Of a DNA stretch of 64,000 nucleotides, positions 33,605-42,147 are shown one piece after another; positions within the stretch are counted from its first letter, which is position 1, and every line of letters starts with the position of its first letter. The stretch is taken from contig NZ_WBKT01000001.1 of the NCBI RefSeq assembly GCF_008868175.1, positions 59,703-123,702 of the forward strand. The letters are read 5' to 3'. The position numbers were made by a program, and so were the translations under genes. The notes under the pieces were generated by a model. The model was not told where the DNA came from. It made no database searches and saw nothing but the letters and a program-made list of their open reading frames with translations. Source of the DNA: Micromonospora sp. AMSO31t (GTDB lineage: Bacteria; Actinomycetota; Actinomycetes; Mycobacteriales; Micromonosporaceae).

Positions 33605-33975
33605 CCGTCCTCCATGGGCTGACCGATGGTGGGAAGGAGCCGCCGTGTGCGGTGCCGGAAGGAGCGCTGGGGTGGACGGGCGGCCGGAGTCACGAGGGGC
33701 GGTGGACGGTGGTCCGGCCGCCGGGACAAGCTGTTCCGAGGTTCGCTCGGTCGATGCTATTCCCGAACCCGGGGATCGCGCTGCCACGTGTCCCGTCCAT
33801 GGAACTTGCGCGGAGCGATCAGGAATCCGCGTTCCTCTGCGCTGGACGGCATAGTCCGGTGGTGGATGGTCGGGAAGAGTGGTCCCCGGTGTGGTCGCGC
33901 TCAACCTGTGGGGGCGCTTGTCGCGACGCGTCCTCCGCTAGCCCGTCGCCGCGATGCGGCGGGGAGGGAGTGGTG
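33605..33975. other. Divergent non-coding stretch between AraC and globin-like genes
   Basis: About 370 bases with locally lower GC content (around 33755-33855). It must carry the promoters of both flanking genes, but I could not pick convincing -35/-10 pairs. A small hairpin CGCCGC-GAT-GCGGCG (about 33946-33960) sits directly before the ribosome binding site of the globin-like gene and might influence its translation. An open frame crosses the region on the plus strand but lacks a start signal and family features. Confidence 0.35.
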
Positions 33976-34623
33976 GTGGAGGAAACCGATGCCCGGAAAG
34001 TGACGTCGGCGGTCGTGACCGAGACCCTGCGTCGGATCGACGGGGACCCGAGCCTCGCGGGCCGTTTCGACGGCCACCGGGAGGCCCTGGACGGGTGCCT
34101 GCGCGAGCTTCTGCGGGAGGTGCTGGCGGGCCGTCCCGGCGCGGAACCCGTGCTGCTCGTGCAGCTTCACCGGCGGCTGCGGGTGACCCCGGACGAGTTC
34201 GACGCGTTCGGGCACCATCTGCTCACCGCGGCGCTCGCCCGGCAGGTGGGGCCGGCGGCGCTGGTCCGGGTCGGTGCCGCGCTCACGACGGCCCGCCGCC
34301 GGCTGGTGGAGGAGCCACCCGTCGCCGGCGGCGCGTCGCGGCGGGACGCACGCGCCCGCAACGGCGCGTCCCGTCGCTACCGGAGCTCCGGCCCGCCCGC
34401 GCACCTGCCCCGGCCACCGGACTGGCGGTGCAGCGGGTGCGGCCACGAATGGCCCTGCCCCACGAAACAGAGCCAACTGCTGGCGGAGTTCGGCGGGACG
34501 ACGGCCGGACTGGCCGTCTACCTGGGAACCTGTCTGGTCGCCGCCACCCGGGACCTCCCGGCCCTGCCCCTGGCGCAGGCCAGGGCCCGCTTCCTGGGGT
34601 GGCTGCCCCGCAGCCGGTACTGA
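33976..34623 (+). CDS. Truncated-hemoglobin-like domain fused to a C-terminal cysteine motif
   Basis: A 215-residue protein. Residues about 15-110 resemble helices of group 1 truncated hemoglobins: DGDPSLAGRFDGHREALDG, then LVQLHRRLRVTPDEFDAFGH, in which His65 falls where the proximal heme ligand lies in patterns like AHxxLxITDxxFD. After a basic, disordered linker (about 115-148), the last 66 residues contain W150-R-C152-S-G-C155 ... W-P-C161, a small putative metal-binding or redox knuckle, and a hydrophobic C-terminal helix region. GTG 33976 is the last of three consecutive GTGs and has the best spacing to GGGGAGGGAG. Heme binding is an inference; distal residues could not be assigned. Confidence 0.65.
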   Translation: MEETDARKVTSAVVTETLRRIDGDPSLAGRFDGHREALDGCLRELLREVLAGRPGAEPVLLVQLHRRLRVTPDEFDAFGHHLLTAALARQVGPAALVRVGAALTTARRRLVEEPPVAGGASRRDARARNGASRRYRSSGPPAHLPRPPDWRCSGCGHEWPCPTKQSQLLAEFGGTTAGLAVYLGTCLVAATRDLPALPLAQARARFLGWLPRSRY

Positions 34624-34653
34624 ACCGTCCCCCAGACCGGTCGGACCTCGTGC

Positions 34654-35016
34654 TCAGGACCGCCGGCCGCGCGTGCGCAGCGCGTCCTCCGAGCGGACGT
34701 CGATGTCCGCGTCGTCGGGGAACGACCGCCGCGTCGGCGCCGGGTCCGGGGGCGCGCCGGGACCGGCCATCGGCGTACGGGTGGGTTCGACCCGCCCGAA
34801 CCCGTGCCGGCCCTCGCGGCCGGTCGGCGCGGCCGGCGCGTCGGCGCGTCGCTCGCCGCGCCGTCCCTCGGGTACGGCCGTCTCCTCGCTGCCCTCGTCC
34901 ATCGGATCGTGCTCGCCCGCGCCCCAGGGCGGTTCCGCGTCGAAGCCGTCCCGGGTGACCCACGGGGTCGCCGCCTCCGGCTGCTGCCTGTCGCCCCGCC
35001 CGCTGCTGCCCGTCAT
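34654..35016 (-). CDS. Predicted disordered protein of unknown function
   Basis: A 120-residue, strongly charged protein rich in Pro, Gly, Arg, Asp and Glu with no hydrophobic core, signal or membrane helix (for example GEHDPMDEGSEETAVPEG). ATG 35016 has AGGTG upstream. It is convergent with the globin-like gene, with 30 bases between stops, and downstream of the DUF5937 regulator. It could be a small stress-type protein or a non-coding frame; codon pattern looks compatible with coding but I do not recognise it. Confidence 0.5.
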   Translation of the reverse strand: MTGSSGRGDRQQPEAATPWVTRDGFDAEPPWGAGEHDPMDEGSEETAVPEGRRGERRADAPAAPTGREGRHGFGRVEPTRTPMAGPGAPPDPAPTRRSFPDDADIDVRSEDALRTRGRRS

Positions 35017-35158
35017 CGCGCACCTCGCTGGTCTCGTCCGGCCGGTACCCGGGTCGAATGCCCGCCCCGGTCGACGTCATTCCCCGGACCGCAGGTCATC
35101 CGCTGTGCTGGTTCGTCCGGTCATGCGCCCGGTGCGCCGATTCGCGGACGCGACGCCG

Positions 35159-36157
35159 TCAGGTTCCGGCTGCGGGGAGGGTCCCGCTGAGCAGCGCCGT
35201 GCCGAGCGCCGTGCGGCGGTAACGGATCTCGTGCCCGTGGCGTTCGCCCACCACCAGCCCGGCCTCGCGGAGCACGGTCAGATGCTGTGAGACGGTGCCG
35301 GCAGCCAGGGCGTGGCGGTGGGCCAGGACGGTCGTGCTGACGGGCTCGGTCAGCCCGGCCAGCAGGGTCGCGCGGCTGCGCCCCAGGAGGCGGCCCGCGG
35401 CCGCCAGCTCCGGCGTCCGCGTCGACTGCCACAGGGTGCCCAGGCCGCGCGCCGGATAGATCACGGTGGGTTGCCACGGCTCGTCGAGGATCACCAGGAC
35501 CTGGTCGAACTTGAACGCGCTCGGGATCAGCAGCAGGCCCTCGCCGGCGAGCCGGCGGTCCTCGTGGTCACCGCGGTCGCGGGTGAGGACGCCGTCGTGC
35601 CAGCGCAACTGGGGATGCAGTTCGGCGAAGAGGCGGTCCAGGCCGCCCTCGGCGAGCCGGCGGCTCTGGTGGACCACGTCGGCGTCGAGCAGGGCGCGGA
35701 CGTTCGGCCACACCGGCCGGATCACCTGGTCCCACACGTCCCGGATCACCCCGGTGAGCAGGCGCAGCGCGTCGGCCGGGTCGGCCAGCAGCCGGCGGCC
35801 CACCGCGGTGCGCGCCGCGCCCCGGGTCGCGCGCAGCGAGCGGGCGATCTCCGCGGCCACCCGGTCGAGCGGCGTCGCCTCGATGCGGGCCAGTTCTTCC
35901 TCGAAGCGGGGGCGCGCGGTGGTCGGCGGCGGGGACAGGAAGTCCGGGCTGTAACCGCGGCGGGGTTGCAGCAGCGTGACCGGGCGCAGGTCCAGCGCGT
36001 CCAGACGGTCCCTCATGGCGTGGAGAAAGCCCTGGTGATAGCCGGGGGCGTCCTCGGGCGTGGTGAGGCGGATGGCCTCGATCGTCTCCAGCACCGGCGA
36101 GATGGCGAAGCGGCAGCGCATCAGGTCGGCCGGGCTGAACCGCAGCGTGATCGCCAT
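35159..36157 (-). CDS. DUF5937 ArsR-type transcriptional regulator
   Basis: A 332-residue regulator common in actinomycetes. The long N-terminal region (residues about 1-240, beginning ITLRFSPADLMRCRFAISPV) is the DUF5937 domain, and the C-terminus carries an ArsR-like winged helix: TTVLAHRHALAAGTVSQHLT as the helix-turn-helix, then VLREAGLVVGERHGHEIRYR as the wing. ATG 36157 is preceded by GGAGG. A perfect inverted repeat, TGATTCGG-N6-CCGAATCA, sits 15 bases upstream of the start and is probably its operator, giving negative autoregulation. The divergent TPR gene starts 39 bases beyond the repeat and may be co-controlled. Ligand unknown. Confidence 0.9.
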   Translation of the reverse strand: MAITLRFSPADLMRCRFAISPVLETIEAIRLTTPEDAPGYHQGFLHAMRDRLDALDLRPVTLLQPRRGYSPDFLSPPPTTARPRFEEELARIEATPLDRVAAEIARSLRATRGAARTAVGRRLLADPADALRLLTGVIRDVWDQVIRPVWPNVRALLDADVVHQSRRLAEGGLDRLFAELHPQLRWHDGVLTRDRGDHEDRRLAGEGLLLIPSAFKFDQVLVILDEPWQPTVIYPARGLGTLWQSTRTPELAAAGRLLGRSRATLLAGLTEPVSTTVLAHRHALAAGTVSQHLTVLREAGLVVGERHGHEIRYRRTALGTALLSGTLPAAGT

Positions 36158-36171
36158 GTCCGCCCCCTCCA

Positions 36172-36193
36172 TGATTCGGTCCTGGCCGAATCA
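36172..36193. promoter_or_regulatory. Palindromic operator TGATTCGG-N6-CCGAATCA
   Basis: A perfect 8-bp inverted repeat with a 6-base spacer (TCCTGG), located between the divergent DUF5937 regulator and TPR genes. Symmetry, spacing of arms by about one turn and position directly upstream of a winged-helix regulator gene make it the likely autoregulatory site. Confidence 0.7.
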
Positions 36194-36231
36194 CTGGCGC
36201 CACCCTACCGGCTCCGGCCACCATCGCCGCC

Positions 36232-36738
36232 ATGACGACATCACCGGACTGGGAACGACGCAGCGCGGAGCTGTGGGCCGCCATCGACGACCACGAACCC
36301 GAGGAGTTCCGCAAACGCGTCGACGCGCTCGCCGCGGAGCTGCCGGACGGCGATCCGGTGGCCGCGTTCGAACGCGCCTGCGCCTTCGACTCCACCGGCC
36401 ACTCCGACCGGGCCGTGCCGCTGTACCGGGCCGCGCTGGCCGGCGGCATCACCGGCATCCGCCGCCGGCGTTCGGTCATCCAGCTGGCCAGCTCCCTGCG
36501 CAACGTGGGCCGGGCCGCGGAGGCGGTCGAACTGCTGACGGCCGAGCGGCGGCAGCCCGCCGACGAGCTCGACGACGCGGTCAGCGCCGCGCTGGCCCTG
36601 GCGTTGACCAGCGTGGGCCGTGAGCGTGAGGCGGTCGCCGTCGCGGTTGCCGCGCTGGCCCCGCATCTGCCCCGCTACCAGCGTTCCATGGCCAACTACG
36701 CCCGCCTGCTGGTCGAGCCCGAGGAGACGGAGAGCTAG
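36232..36738 (+). CDS. Tetratricopeptide-repeat protein
   Basis: A 168-residue helical protein with TPR-like pairs (AAFERACAFDSTGHSDRAVP, QLASSLRNVGRAAEAVELL, AALALALTSVGREREAVAVA), in the manner of small actinobacterial TPR proteins that mediate protein contacts. No signal or membrane segment. ATG 36232 is 39 bases after the palindromic operator, so expression is probably linked to the divergent DUF5937 regulator. Partner unknown. It ends before a strong terminator shared with the MFS gene. Confidence 0.85.
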   Translation: MTTSPDWERRSAELWAAIDDHEPEEFRKRVDALAAELPDGDPVAAFERACAFDSTGHSDRAVPLYRAALAGGITGIRRRRSVIQLASSLRNVGRAAEAVELLTAERRQPADELDDAVSAALALALTSVGREREAVAVAVAALAPHLPRYQRSMANYARLLVEPEETES

Positions 36739-36744
36739 CCGGCG

Positions 36745-36774
36745 CCGGCCGCCGTCCTGCGGGACGGCGGCCGG
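36745..36774. terminator. Bidirectional stem-loop terminator
   Basis: Perfect 13-bp stem CCGGCCGCCGTCC / GGACGGCGGCCGG with a TGCG loop, placed between the convergent stops of the TPR gene (plus) and the MFS transporter gene (minus). Confidence 0.8.
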
Positions 36775-36784
36775 GTGTCCGGCG

Positions 36785-38158
36785 TCATCGTCTCGGCAGC
36801 AGTTGGATGATCGCGGCCAGCGCGAGTTCCAGCACGACGAGCGCGACCAGCCCGGCACGGAACCCGCCGGTCAGATCGGCGGCCTCGTAGAAGACGATGC
36901 CGATCAGGGCCACCCCGACCGCGTTGCCGGTCTGGTTGACCGTGGCGAGCACGCCGGCGGCGGCGCCGGTGTGCGCCGGGCTGACCCGGGCGAGCACGGT
37001 GGTGGTGAGCGGCGCGAGCGCGATGCCCATGCCGACGCCGTCCACGGCGAGCCCCGGCACGAGCCAAGCGGTGCCGTGCCCGGCCGCCTCCCACATCCCG
37101 TACAGGCCCACGACCATCACCAGCGCGCCGACCGTGACCACCTGGCGGCCGAGCCGGGCGGCGATCCGGTGCGCGTACGTCGAGGTGGCCAGGTAGCCGG
37201 CGCCGATCGCGGTGAAGACGACGCCCGACTCCAGCGCCGACAGGCCCCGCTCCACCTGCAGGTAGAGGGCCAGGATGAGGAAGAACGACGCCTGCCCCAT
37301 CCAGAACACCTGGGTCGCCACCAGCCCCACCGAGAACGCCCGCTCGCGGAACAGCGCCAGATGCACGAGGGGTTGCCGGCCGCGCCGCTGGGTCGTCACG
37401 AAGAGCGCGAACAGCAGCACCGAGGCGGCCAGGCTCAGCCACGTCCACAGCGGCCAGCCCTGCTCGCGCCCTTCCACCAGCGGCAGCACCAGCGCCACCA
37501 GCGCCGCGCTGACCAGCACCACGCCGGCCAGGTCGAGCCGGGTCGCCGGGTGGCGGGACTCGGGCACCCGGCGGAGCAGGGCCAGTGCGGCCACGCCGAT
37601 CGGCAGGTTGATCAGGAAGCACAGCCGCCAGTCCAGGCCGAACAGGTCGGCCTCGATGAGCAGGCCGCCGATCAACTGCCCGAGGACGGCGCCCAGACCC
37701 ATCGTCAGGCCGTACCGGGCGAACGCCTTCGGCTGCTCGGCGGGCGCGACGCTGGTCCGCACGATGGCCAGCACCTGCGGCATGAGCAGCGCCGCCGCGA
37801 GCCCCTGCAGCACCCGGGCGCCGAGCAGGACGCCCGCGGTGGGCGCCAGCCCGCAGAGCACCGAGGCGGCGGTGAACAGCGCGAGGCCGAGCCCGAAGAT
37901 CCGGCGGCGACCGTACCGGTCACCCAGCCGGCCGCCGGTGATCAGGCCGGCGGCCACCGCGAGGACGTAGCCGGCGACCACCCACTCCAGGGCGGCCGGG
38001 CCGGCGTGCAGGTCGCGTTGCATCGCCGGCAGCGCCACGTTGACGATGAACGCGTCGATCGCGGTCATGAACGTCGAGATCAGCAGCACCGGCAGGAACC
38101 CGCCGGGCCGAGCGGCCGGTGCGGTGACCCGCACCGGCCGCTCGCTCAGGACGGTCAT
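36785..38158 (-). CDS. MFS drug:H+ antiporter, DHA2 (EmrB/QacA) type
   Basis: A 457-residue major facilitator with up to fourteen transmembrane helices. Motif A in loop 2-3 is GGRLGDRYGRRR, the DHA2-type opening is TFMTAIDAFIVNVALPAMQR, and motif C-like GARVLQGLAAALLMPQVL follows. Such transporters export drugs or metabolites in exchange for protons. ATG 38158 overlaps the stop of the SnoaL-like gene (ATGA), so the two are translated together. The divergent LuxR-LAL regulator starts about 420 bases away and is a good candidate controller. Substrate unknown. Confidence 0.92.
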   Translation of the reverse strand: MTVLSERPVRVTAPAARPGGFLPVLLISTFMTAIDAFIVNVALPAMQRDLHAGPAALEWVVAGYVLAVAAGLITGGRLGDRYGRRRIFGLGLALFTAASVLCGLAPTAGVLLGARVLQGLAAALLMPQVLAIVRTSVAPAEQPKAFARYGLTMGLGAVLGQLIGGLLIEADLFGLDWRLCFLINLPIGVAALALLRRVPESRHPATRLDLAGVVLVSAALVALVLPLVEGREQGWPLWTWLSLAASVLLFALFVTTQRRGRQPLVHLALFRERAFSVGLVATQVFWMGQASFFLILALYLQVERGLSALESGVVFTAIGAGYLATSTYAHRIAARLGRQVVTVGALVMVVGLYGMWEAAGHGTAWLVPGLAVDGVGMGIALAPLTTTVLARVSPAHTGAAAGVLATVNQTGNAVGVALIGIVFYEAADLTGGFRAGLVALVVLELALAAIIQLLPRR

Positions 38159-38508
38159 GCCGGCACCCGGTCCAGGAAGCCGTGCACGGTGGCGATCCGG
38201 CCGTCGACGATGACCGCGACGTCGAAGCCGACGACGATCGGCTCGGCGCCGGGCGGGCCGAGGTGCCAGGTGAACCGGGCCAGGTCGTGGTGCGCGTCGA
38301 CCGGGCCGGCCAGGCGGAACTCCAGGCCGGGGAACTGCTGCTGCACGGCGCCGATCAGCGCGTCGATCTGGTCGCGCCCGGCGACGGCGGCCAGCGGGTC
38401 GGTGTACGTCCCGTCGGCGGTCCAGACCTCGTCGACGAGGGCTCGGCGGGCGGCGGGGTCGGCGGTGTTCCAGGCGGCGAGGTACGTCTCGATGAGTTCC
38501 ATGGCCAC
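38155..38508 (-). CDS. SnoaL-like/NTF2-fold protein
   Basis: A 117-residue NTF2-fold protein (ELIETYLAAWNTADPAARRA, VDEVWTADGTYTDPLAAVAG, DVAVIVDGRIATVHGFLDR), related to SnoaL cyclases and small-molecule binding or isomerising proteins. The fold has a cone-shaped pocket; catalytic function is not assured. Start is GTG 38508 with ATG 38502 as alternative; neither has a strong ribosome site. It is the first gene of a two-gene unit with the MFS exporter, suggesting it handles the exported compound. Divergent from the LuxR-LAL gene. Confidence 0.88.
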   Translation of the reverse strand: MAMELIETYLAAWNTADPAARRALVDEVWTADGTYTDPLAAVAGRDQIDALIGAVQQQFPGLEFRLAGPVDAHHDLARFTWHLGPPGAEPIVVGFDVAVIVDGRIATVHGFLDRVPA

Positions 38509-38549
38509 GACGCTAGGGACGATCCGGCGCCCGGGAATCGGTAGCGCTT

Positions 38550-38564
38550 AGGTACTGCGTACCT
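38550..38564. promoter_or_regulatory. Palindrome AGGTAC-TGC-GTACCT at the LuxR-LAL promoter
   Basis: A perfect 6-bp inverted repeat with a 3-base spacer, 15 bases before the LuxR-type gene and inside the 71-base divergent region shared with the SnoaL-MFS unit. Probably an operator of the adjacent LAL regulator; direct evidence is only its symmetry and position. Confidence 0.5.
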
Positions 38565-38579
38565 GTGTAGGGTGCGGGA

Positions 38580-41195
38580 ATGTTGCACGGCCGCGGCGCG
38601 GAGCAGGACCGGATCGCGGCCCTGGTGGCGGGGGCCCGGACCGGGCGGAGCGCCGCGCTGGTGCTCCGGGGCGGCCCGGGCATCGGCAAGACGGCGCTGC
38701 TGGACTGGGCGGCCGAGCTGACGTCACCGGCCGCCCACCCGGCGTGCGTGCTGCGCGCGAGCGCCGCCGAGTTCGAGGCCGAGCTGCCGTTCGCCGGGCT
38801 GAGCCAGCTCGTGCGGCCCGCGCTCGACCGCCTCGACCGTTTGCCCGGGCCGCAGCGGCAGGTGCTCGCCGCCGCGTTCGGGCTCGGCGGCGGCGTCCCG
38901 GCCGACCGGCTGCTGGTGGGCCTCGCCGTGCTGTCGCTCCTGGCGGACCTCGCCGAGGACGGCCCGCTGCTCTGCCTCGTCGACGACGCGCACTGGCTGG
39001 ACAAAGTCTCCGCCGAGGCGCTGCTCTTCGCCGCCCGCCGGCTGCACGCCGAGGGCGTCGTCATGATCTTCGCGGCCCGGGACGGCAGCTTCCCCGCCCC
39101 GGGCCTGCCCGAGCTGACCGTCGGCGCGCTCGCGCCGGCCGATGCCGTCCGGCTGCTCGACCCGCGGCTCGCCCCGGAGGTACGGATGCGGGTGCTCGGC
39201 GAGGCGCAGGGCAACCCGCTCGCGCTGATCGAGCTGCCCGGCGTCCTCGCCGCCGGCGCGGCCGAGGACCCGCTGCCGCTGACCGACCGGCTGCTCGCGG
39301 CGTTCCACGGCCAGGTCGACCGGCTCCCCGCCGGCACCCGGGCGCTGCTGCGCGTCGCCGCCGTCGAGGACACCGGCGACCTGGACGTGCTGCTGCGCGC
39401 CGCCGCGCCGCTCGGCGGCGGTCCCGCCGACCTGCGTGCGGCGGAGGAGGCCCGGCTCGTCGAGGTCACCGGACGGCGGCTGCGGTTCCGGCACCCGCTG
39501 GTCCGCGCCGCGGTGCACGCCGCCGCGCCGTACCCGGAGCGGCTCGCCGCGCACCGGGCGCTCGCGGACGTGCTCACCGCGCCGGACACCGCCGACCGGC
39601 GGGCCTGGCACCTCGCCGCGGCCACCACCGGGCCGGACGAGCAGGTGGCCGCCGCGCTGGAACGCACCGCCGAGCAGGCCCGCGGGCGCAGCGGCTACGG
39701 CGCGGCCCTGGCCGCCTTCGAGCGCGCCGCGGAGCTGAGCGACGAGGAGACGGCGAAGGCGCGCCGGCTGCTGCTGGCCGCGGAGAGCGGCCTGCAGTCC
39801 GGGCACCTCGGTGACGCGGTCCGGCTCGCCGAGCGGGCGGCCGGCCTGGTGGACGAGCCGACCTTCCACGCCCGCGTCGCCTGGGTGGAAGGGCACGCCT
39901 GGTTCTGGCAGGGCGGCCACCAGACCGCGTACGACCTGATGACCGGCGGCGCGAAGCTCGACCCGGAACAGCGGGACGCGCTGCTCGTGGCCGCGTTCCA
40001 CCCGGCCTGGTACCTCGGCGAGCCGCACCTGGGCGCCTGCCTCGACCAGCTCGCCACGCTCGACCACCCGGTGGCCCGCTACCAGGTCGCCGCCGTCCGG
40101 GGCCGGCCGCTGCCGCTGGCGCCGACCGCCGGCCAGGTGGGCGGCGAACCCCGCGACCGGGTGCAGCTCTGCGGGCTCGGCTTCGTCGCGGGCCAGGACG
40201 CCGAGACGTACGAGCTGGCCGGCGCCCTGGTCGCCCGCTGCCGGGCCGACGGCGTCCTCGGCCTGCTGCCCACCCTGCTGTTCTTCCTGGCCGAGGCGGA
40301 GTTCTTCCACGGCCGGCACCGGGACGCCACGGTCAGCCTCGACGAGGCGGTGCGTGTGGCCCGGGACGGCGGCCAACCGCTCTGGGTCAGCCAGTTGCGC
40401 GCCGTGCAGGCGGTGCTCGCCGCGGTGGCCGGCGACGAGGCGCGTTGCCGGGAGCTGGTGGCCTCGGCGCTGGACGGCGCCGCGGCGGGCGCCGAGGCGG
40501 GCGGCCGGGCGTGGACGCTGTGGGCGCTGGGCCTGCTCGACCTCGGCCACGGTCGGGCGGAGTCCGCCGTGACGCGGCTCGCCGCCCTGCAGGAGAACCC
40601 GTACGCCCACCAGGTGTGCGCGTACCGGAGTGTGCCCGACCTCGTGGAGGCGGCCGTCCGGGCCGGCGTGCCCGAGCGGGCCCACGAGGCGTACGCCCGC
40701 TTCCGCGCCTGGGCGGAGCGGGTGGACCAGCCGTGGGCCATGTCGCTGGCGTACCGGTGCCGGGCGCTGCTTACCGGCGACGAGCAGGACCACCTGCTCG
40801 CCCTGAAGGCCGGTGGCCGGCCGTTCGAGCAGGCCCGCACCGAGCTGCTGTACGGGGAGTGGCTGCGCCGCGCCCGGCGCAAGGCCGAGGCACGCGGCCT
40901 GCTGCAGCGCGCCCTGCACACGTTCGACCGGTTGGCGGCGGCGCCGTGGGCGGCGCGGGCGCGCGGCGAGCTGGAGGCGACCGGGCTGCGCGCGCCGCAG
41001 CCCGCCGCGTCGGCCGGCGCCGACCTCACCCCGCAGGAGCTGCAGATCGCCCGGCTCGCCGGCACGGGGCTGTCCAACCGGGACATCGCCGCCCAGCTCT
41101 TCCTCAGCCCGAAGACGGTCGCGTACCACCTGTACAAGGCGTACCCGAAGCTCGGCGTCGCCGGCCGCGGGGAGCTGGGCGAGCTGGACCTGTGA
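38580..41195 (+). CDS. LuxR-family LAL (large ATP-binding) transcriptional regulator
   Basis: An 871-residue regulator. The N-terminal AAA/STAND ATPase has Walker A GGPGIGKT (31-38) and Walker B LLCLVDDAHWLD (about 129-140); the middle 550 residues are TPR-like helical repeats; the C-terminal LuxR helix-turn-helix is LTPQELQIARLAGTGLSNRD then IAAQLFLSPKTVAYHLYKAY. LAL proteins are ligand- or protein-controlled activators, often of metabolic or antibiotic genes. ATG 38580 begins right at the LHGRGAEQDRI ATPase lead-in. The palindrome at 38550-38564 and the divergent SnoaL-MFS unit suggest local control. Confidence 0.93.
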   Translation: MLHGRGAEQDRIAALVAGARTGRSAALVLRGGPGIGKTALLDWAAELTSPAAHPACVLRASAAEFEAELPFAGLSQLVRPALDRLDRLPGPQRQVLAAAFGLGGGVPADRLLVGLAVLSLLADLAEDGPLLCLVDDAHWLDKVSAEALLFAARRLHAEGVVMIFAARDGSFPAPGLPELTVGALAPADAVRLLDPRLAPEVRMRVLGEAQGNPLALIELPGVLAAGAAEDPLPLTDRLLAAFHGQVDRLPAGTRALLRVAAVEDTGDLDVLLRAAAPLGGGPADLRAAEEARLVEVTGRRLRFRHPLVRAAVHAAAPYPERLAAHRALADVLTAPDTADRRAWHLAAATTGPDEQVAAALERTAEQARGRSGYGAALAAFERAAELSDEETAKARRLLLAAESGLQSGHLGDAVRLAERAAGLVDEPTFHARVAWVEGHAWFWQGGHQTAYDLMTGGAKLDPEQRDALLVAAFHPAWYLGEPHLGACLDQLATLDHPVARYQVAAVRGRPLPLAPTAGQVGGEPRDRVQLCGLGFVAGQDAETYELAGALVARCRADGVLGLLPTLLFFLAEAEFFHGRHRDATVSLDEAVRVARDGGQPLWVSQLRAVQAVLAAVAGDEARCRELVASALDGAAAGAEAGGRAWTLWALGLLDLGHGRAESAVTRLAALQENPYAHQVCAYRSVPDLVEAAVRAGVPERAHEAYARFRAWAERVDQPWAMSLAYRCRALLTGDEQDHLLALKAGGRPFEQARTELLYGEWLRRARRKAEARGLLQRALHTFDRLAAAPWAARARGELEATGLRAPQPAASAGADLTPQELQIARLAGTGLSNRDIAAQLFLSPKTVAYHLYKAYPKLGVAGRGELGELDL

Positions 41196-41208
41196 GAACG
41201 GGCGGGGG

Positions 41209-42147
41209 TCAGGCGCTGCGGAAGGTGCGGCGGTAGGCCTCCGGCGGCACGCCGACCGTCCGGTTGAAGTGCCGGCGCAGCGTCGCGGCGGTGCCCATGC
41301 CGGCCGCCCGCGCGATGGCCTCGATACTGCGGTCGGTGTTCTCCAGCAGCTCCTGGGCCCGGCGGATCCGCTGCGTCGACAGCCACTGCAGCGGGGTGGC
41401 GCCGGTCGCCGACACGAAGTGCCGGGCCAGGTTGCGGGAGCTCATGTTCGCCCGGCGGGCCAGATCCTCCACGGTCAGCGGACGGTCCAGCCGCGCCATG
41501 GTCCAGGGCAGCAGGTCGGCGAGGGGATGGTCGTCGCGGGCGGGCACCGGGGTGGTGACGAACTGGGCCTGGCCGCCGGCGCGATGCGGCGGCACGACCA
41601 GGCGGCGGGCCACGGCGTTGGCGACCGTCGAACCGTGGTCGCGGCGGATCAGGTGCAGGCACAGGTCGACCGCGGCGGCCTTGCCGGCGGACGCGAGCAC
41701 GGTGCCGTTGTCGACGTAGAGCACGTCCGGGTCGACCCGCACCCGGGGATGGCGGGCGGCCAGCGCCTCGGTGTGGGCCCAGTGCGTGGTGGCGCGCAGC
41801 CCGTCCAGCACCCCGGCGGCGGCCAGCACGAACGCCCCCGTGCACAGCGAGACCAGCCGAGCGCCAGCCTGGTGCGCCGCGCGGACGGCGTCGAGCAGGT
41901 CGGGTGGCAGGTCCGCGTCGATGTCCGCCACGGCGGGAACGATCACGGTGTCGGCGCGGGCGAGCCGGTCCAGGCCGTCGTCGGGTTCCACCCGGAACCT
42001 GCCGATCCCGACCGGGCCCGGGCCGCACACCACGAGGTCGTACCACGGGTCTGCCACGCCGGAGGGGTCGTGGGCGAAGACCTCGCACGCCATGGCGAAC
42101 TCGAAGTGCAGCATCCCGTCGGTGGCGGCGAGCGCGATCGTGGCCAT
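41209..42147 (-). CDS. GlxA-family transcriptional regulator (DJ-1/PfpI domain plus AraC HTH)
   Basis: A 312-residue regulator with an N-terminal DJ-1/PfpI-like domain (residues about 1-180; nucleophile elbow LVSLCTGAFVLAAAGVLDG with its Cys) and a C-terminal AraC double helix-turn-helix (VEDLARRANMSSRNLARHF, IEAIARAAGMGTAATLRRHF). The DJ-1 domain is probably a sensor rather than an amidase. I prefer ATG 42147, which starts at the first strand (ATIALAATDGML); ATG 42168 is the alternative. An inverted repeat at 42147-42181 covers both starts. It is divergent from the saccharopine-dehydrogenase-like gene, a plausible target. Its 3' end converges with the LAL gene, 13 bases apart. Confidence 0.9.
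   Translation of the reverse strand: MATIALAATDGMLHFEFAMACEVFAHDPSGVADPWYDLVVCGPGPVGIGRFRVEPDDGLDRLARADTVIVPAVADIDADLPPDLLDAVRAAHQAGARLVSLCTGAFVLAAAGVLDGLRATTHWAHTEALAARHPRVRVDPDVLYVDNGTVLASAGKAAAVDLCLHLIRRDHGSTVANAVARRLVVPPHRAGGQAQFVTTPVPARDDHPLADLLPWTMARLDRPLTVEDLARRANMSSRNLARHFVSATGATPLQWLSTQRIRRAQELLENTDRSIEAIARAAGMGTAATLRRHFNRTVGVPPEAYRRTFRSA

Noticed and set aside
36620..38551. A 643-codon plus-strand frame opposite the MFS transporter
   Set aside because: His/Arg/Gln-rich shadow without hydrophobic or domain pattern; MFS motifs lie on the minus strand.
40000..41195. Frameshift in the LAL regulator suggested by alternative long frames
   Set aside because: The frame from 38580 is continuous through ATPase, TPR and LuxR HTH motifs, so the gene is intact.
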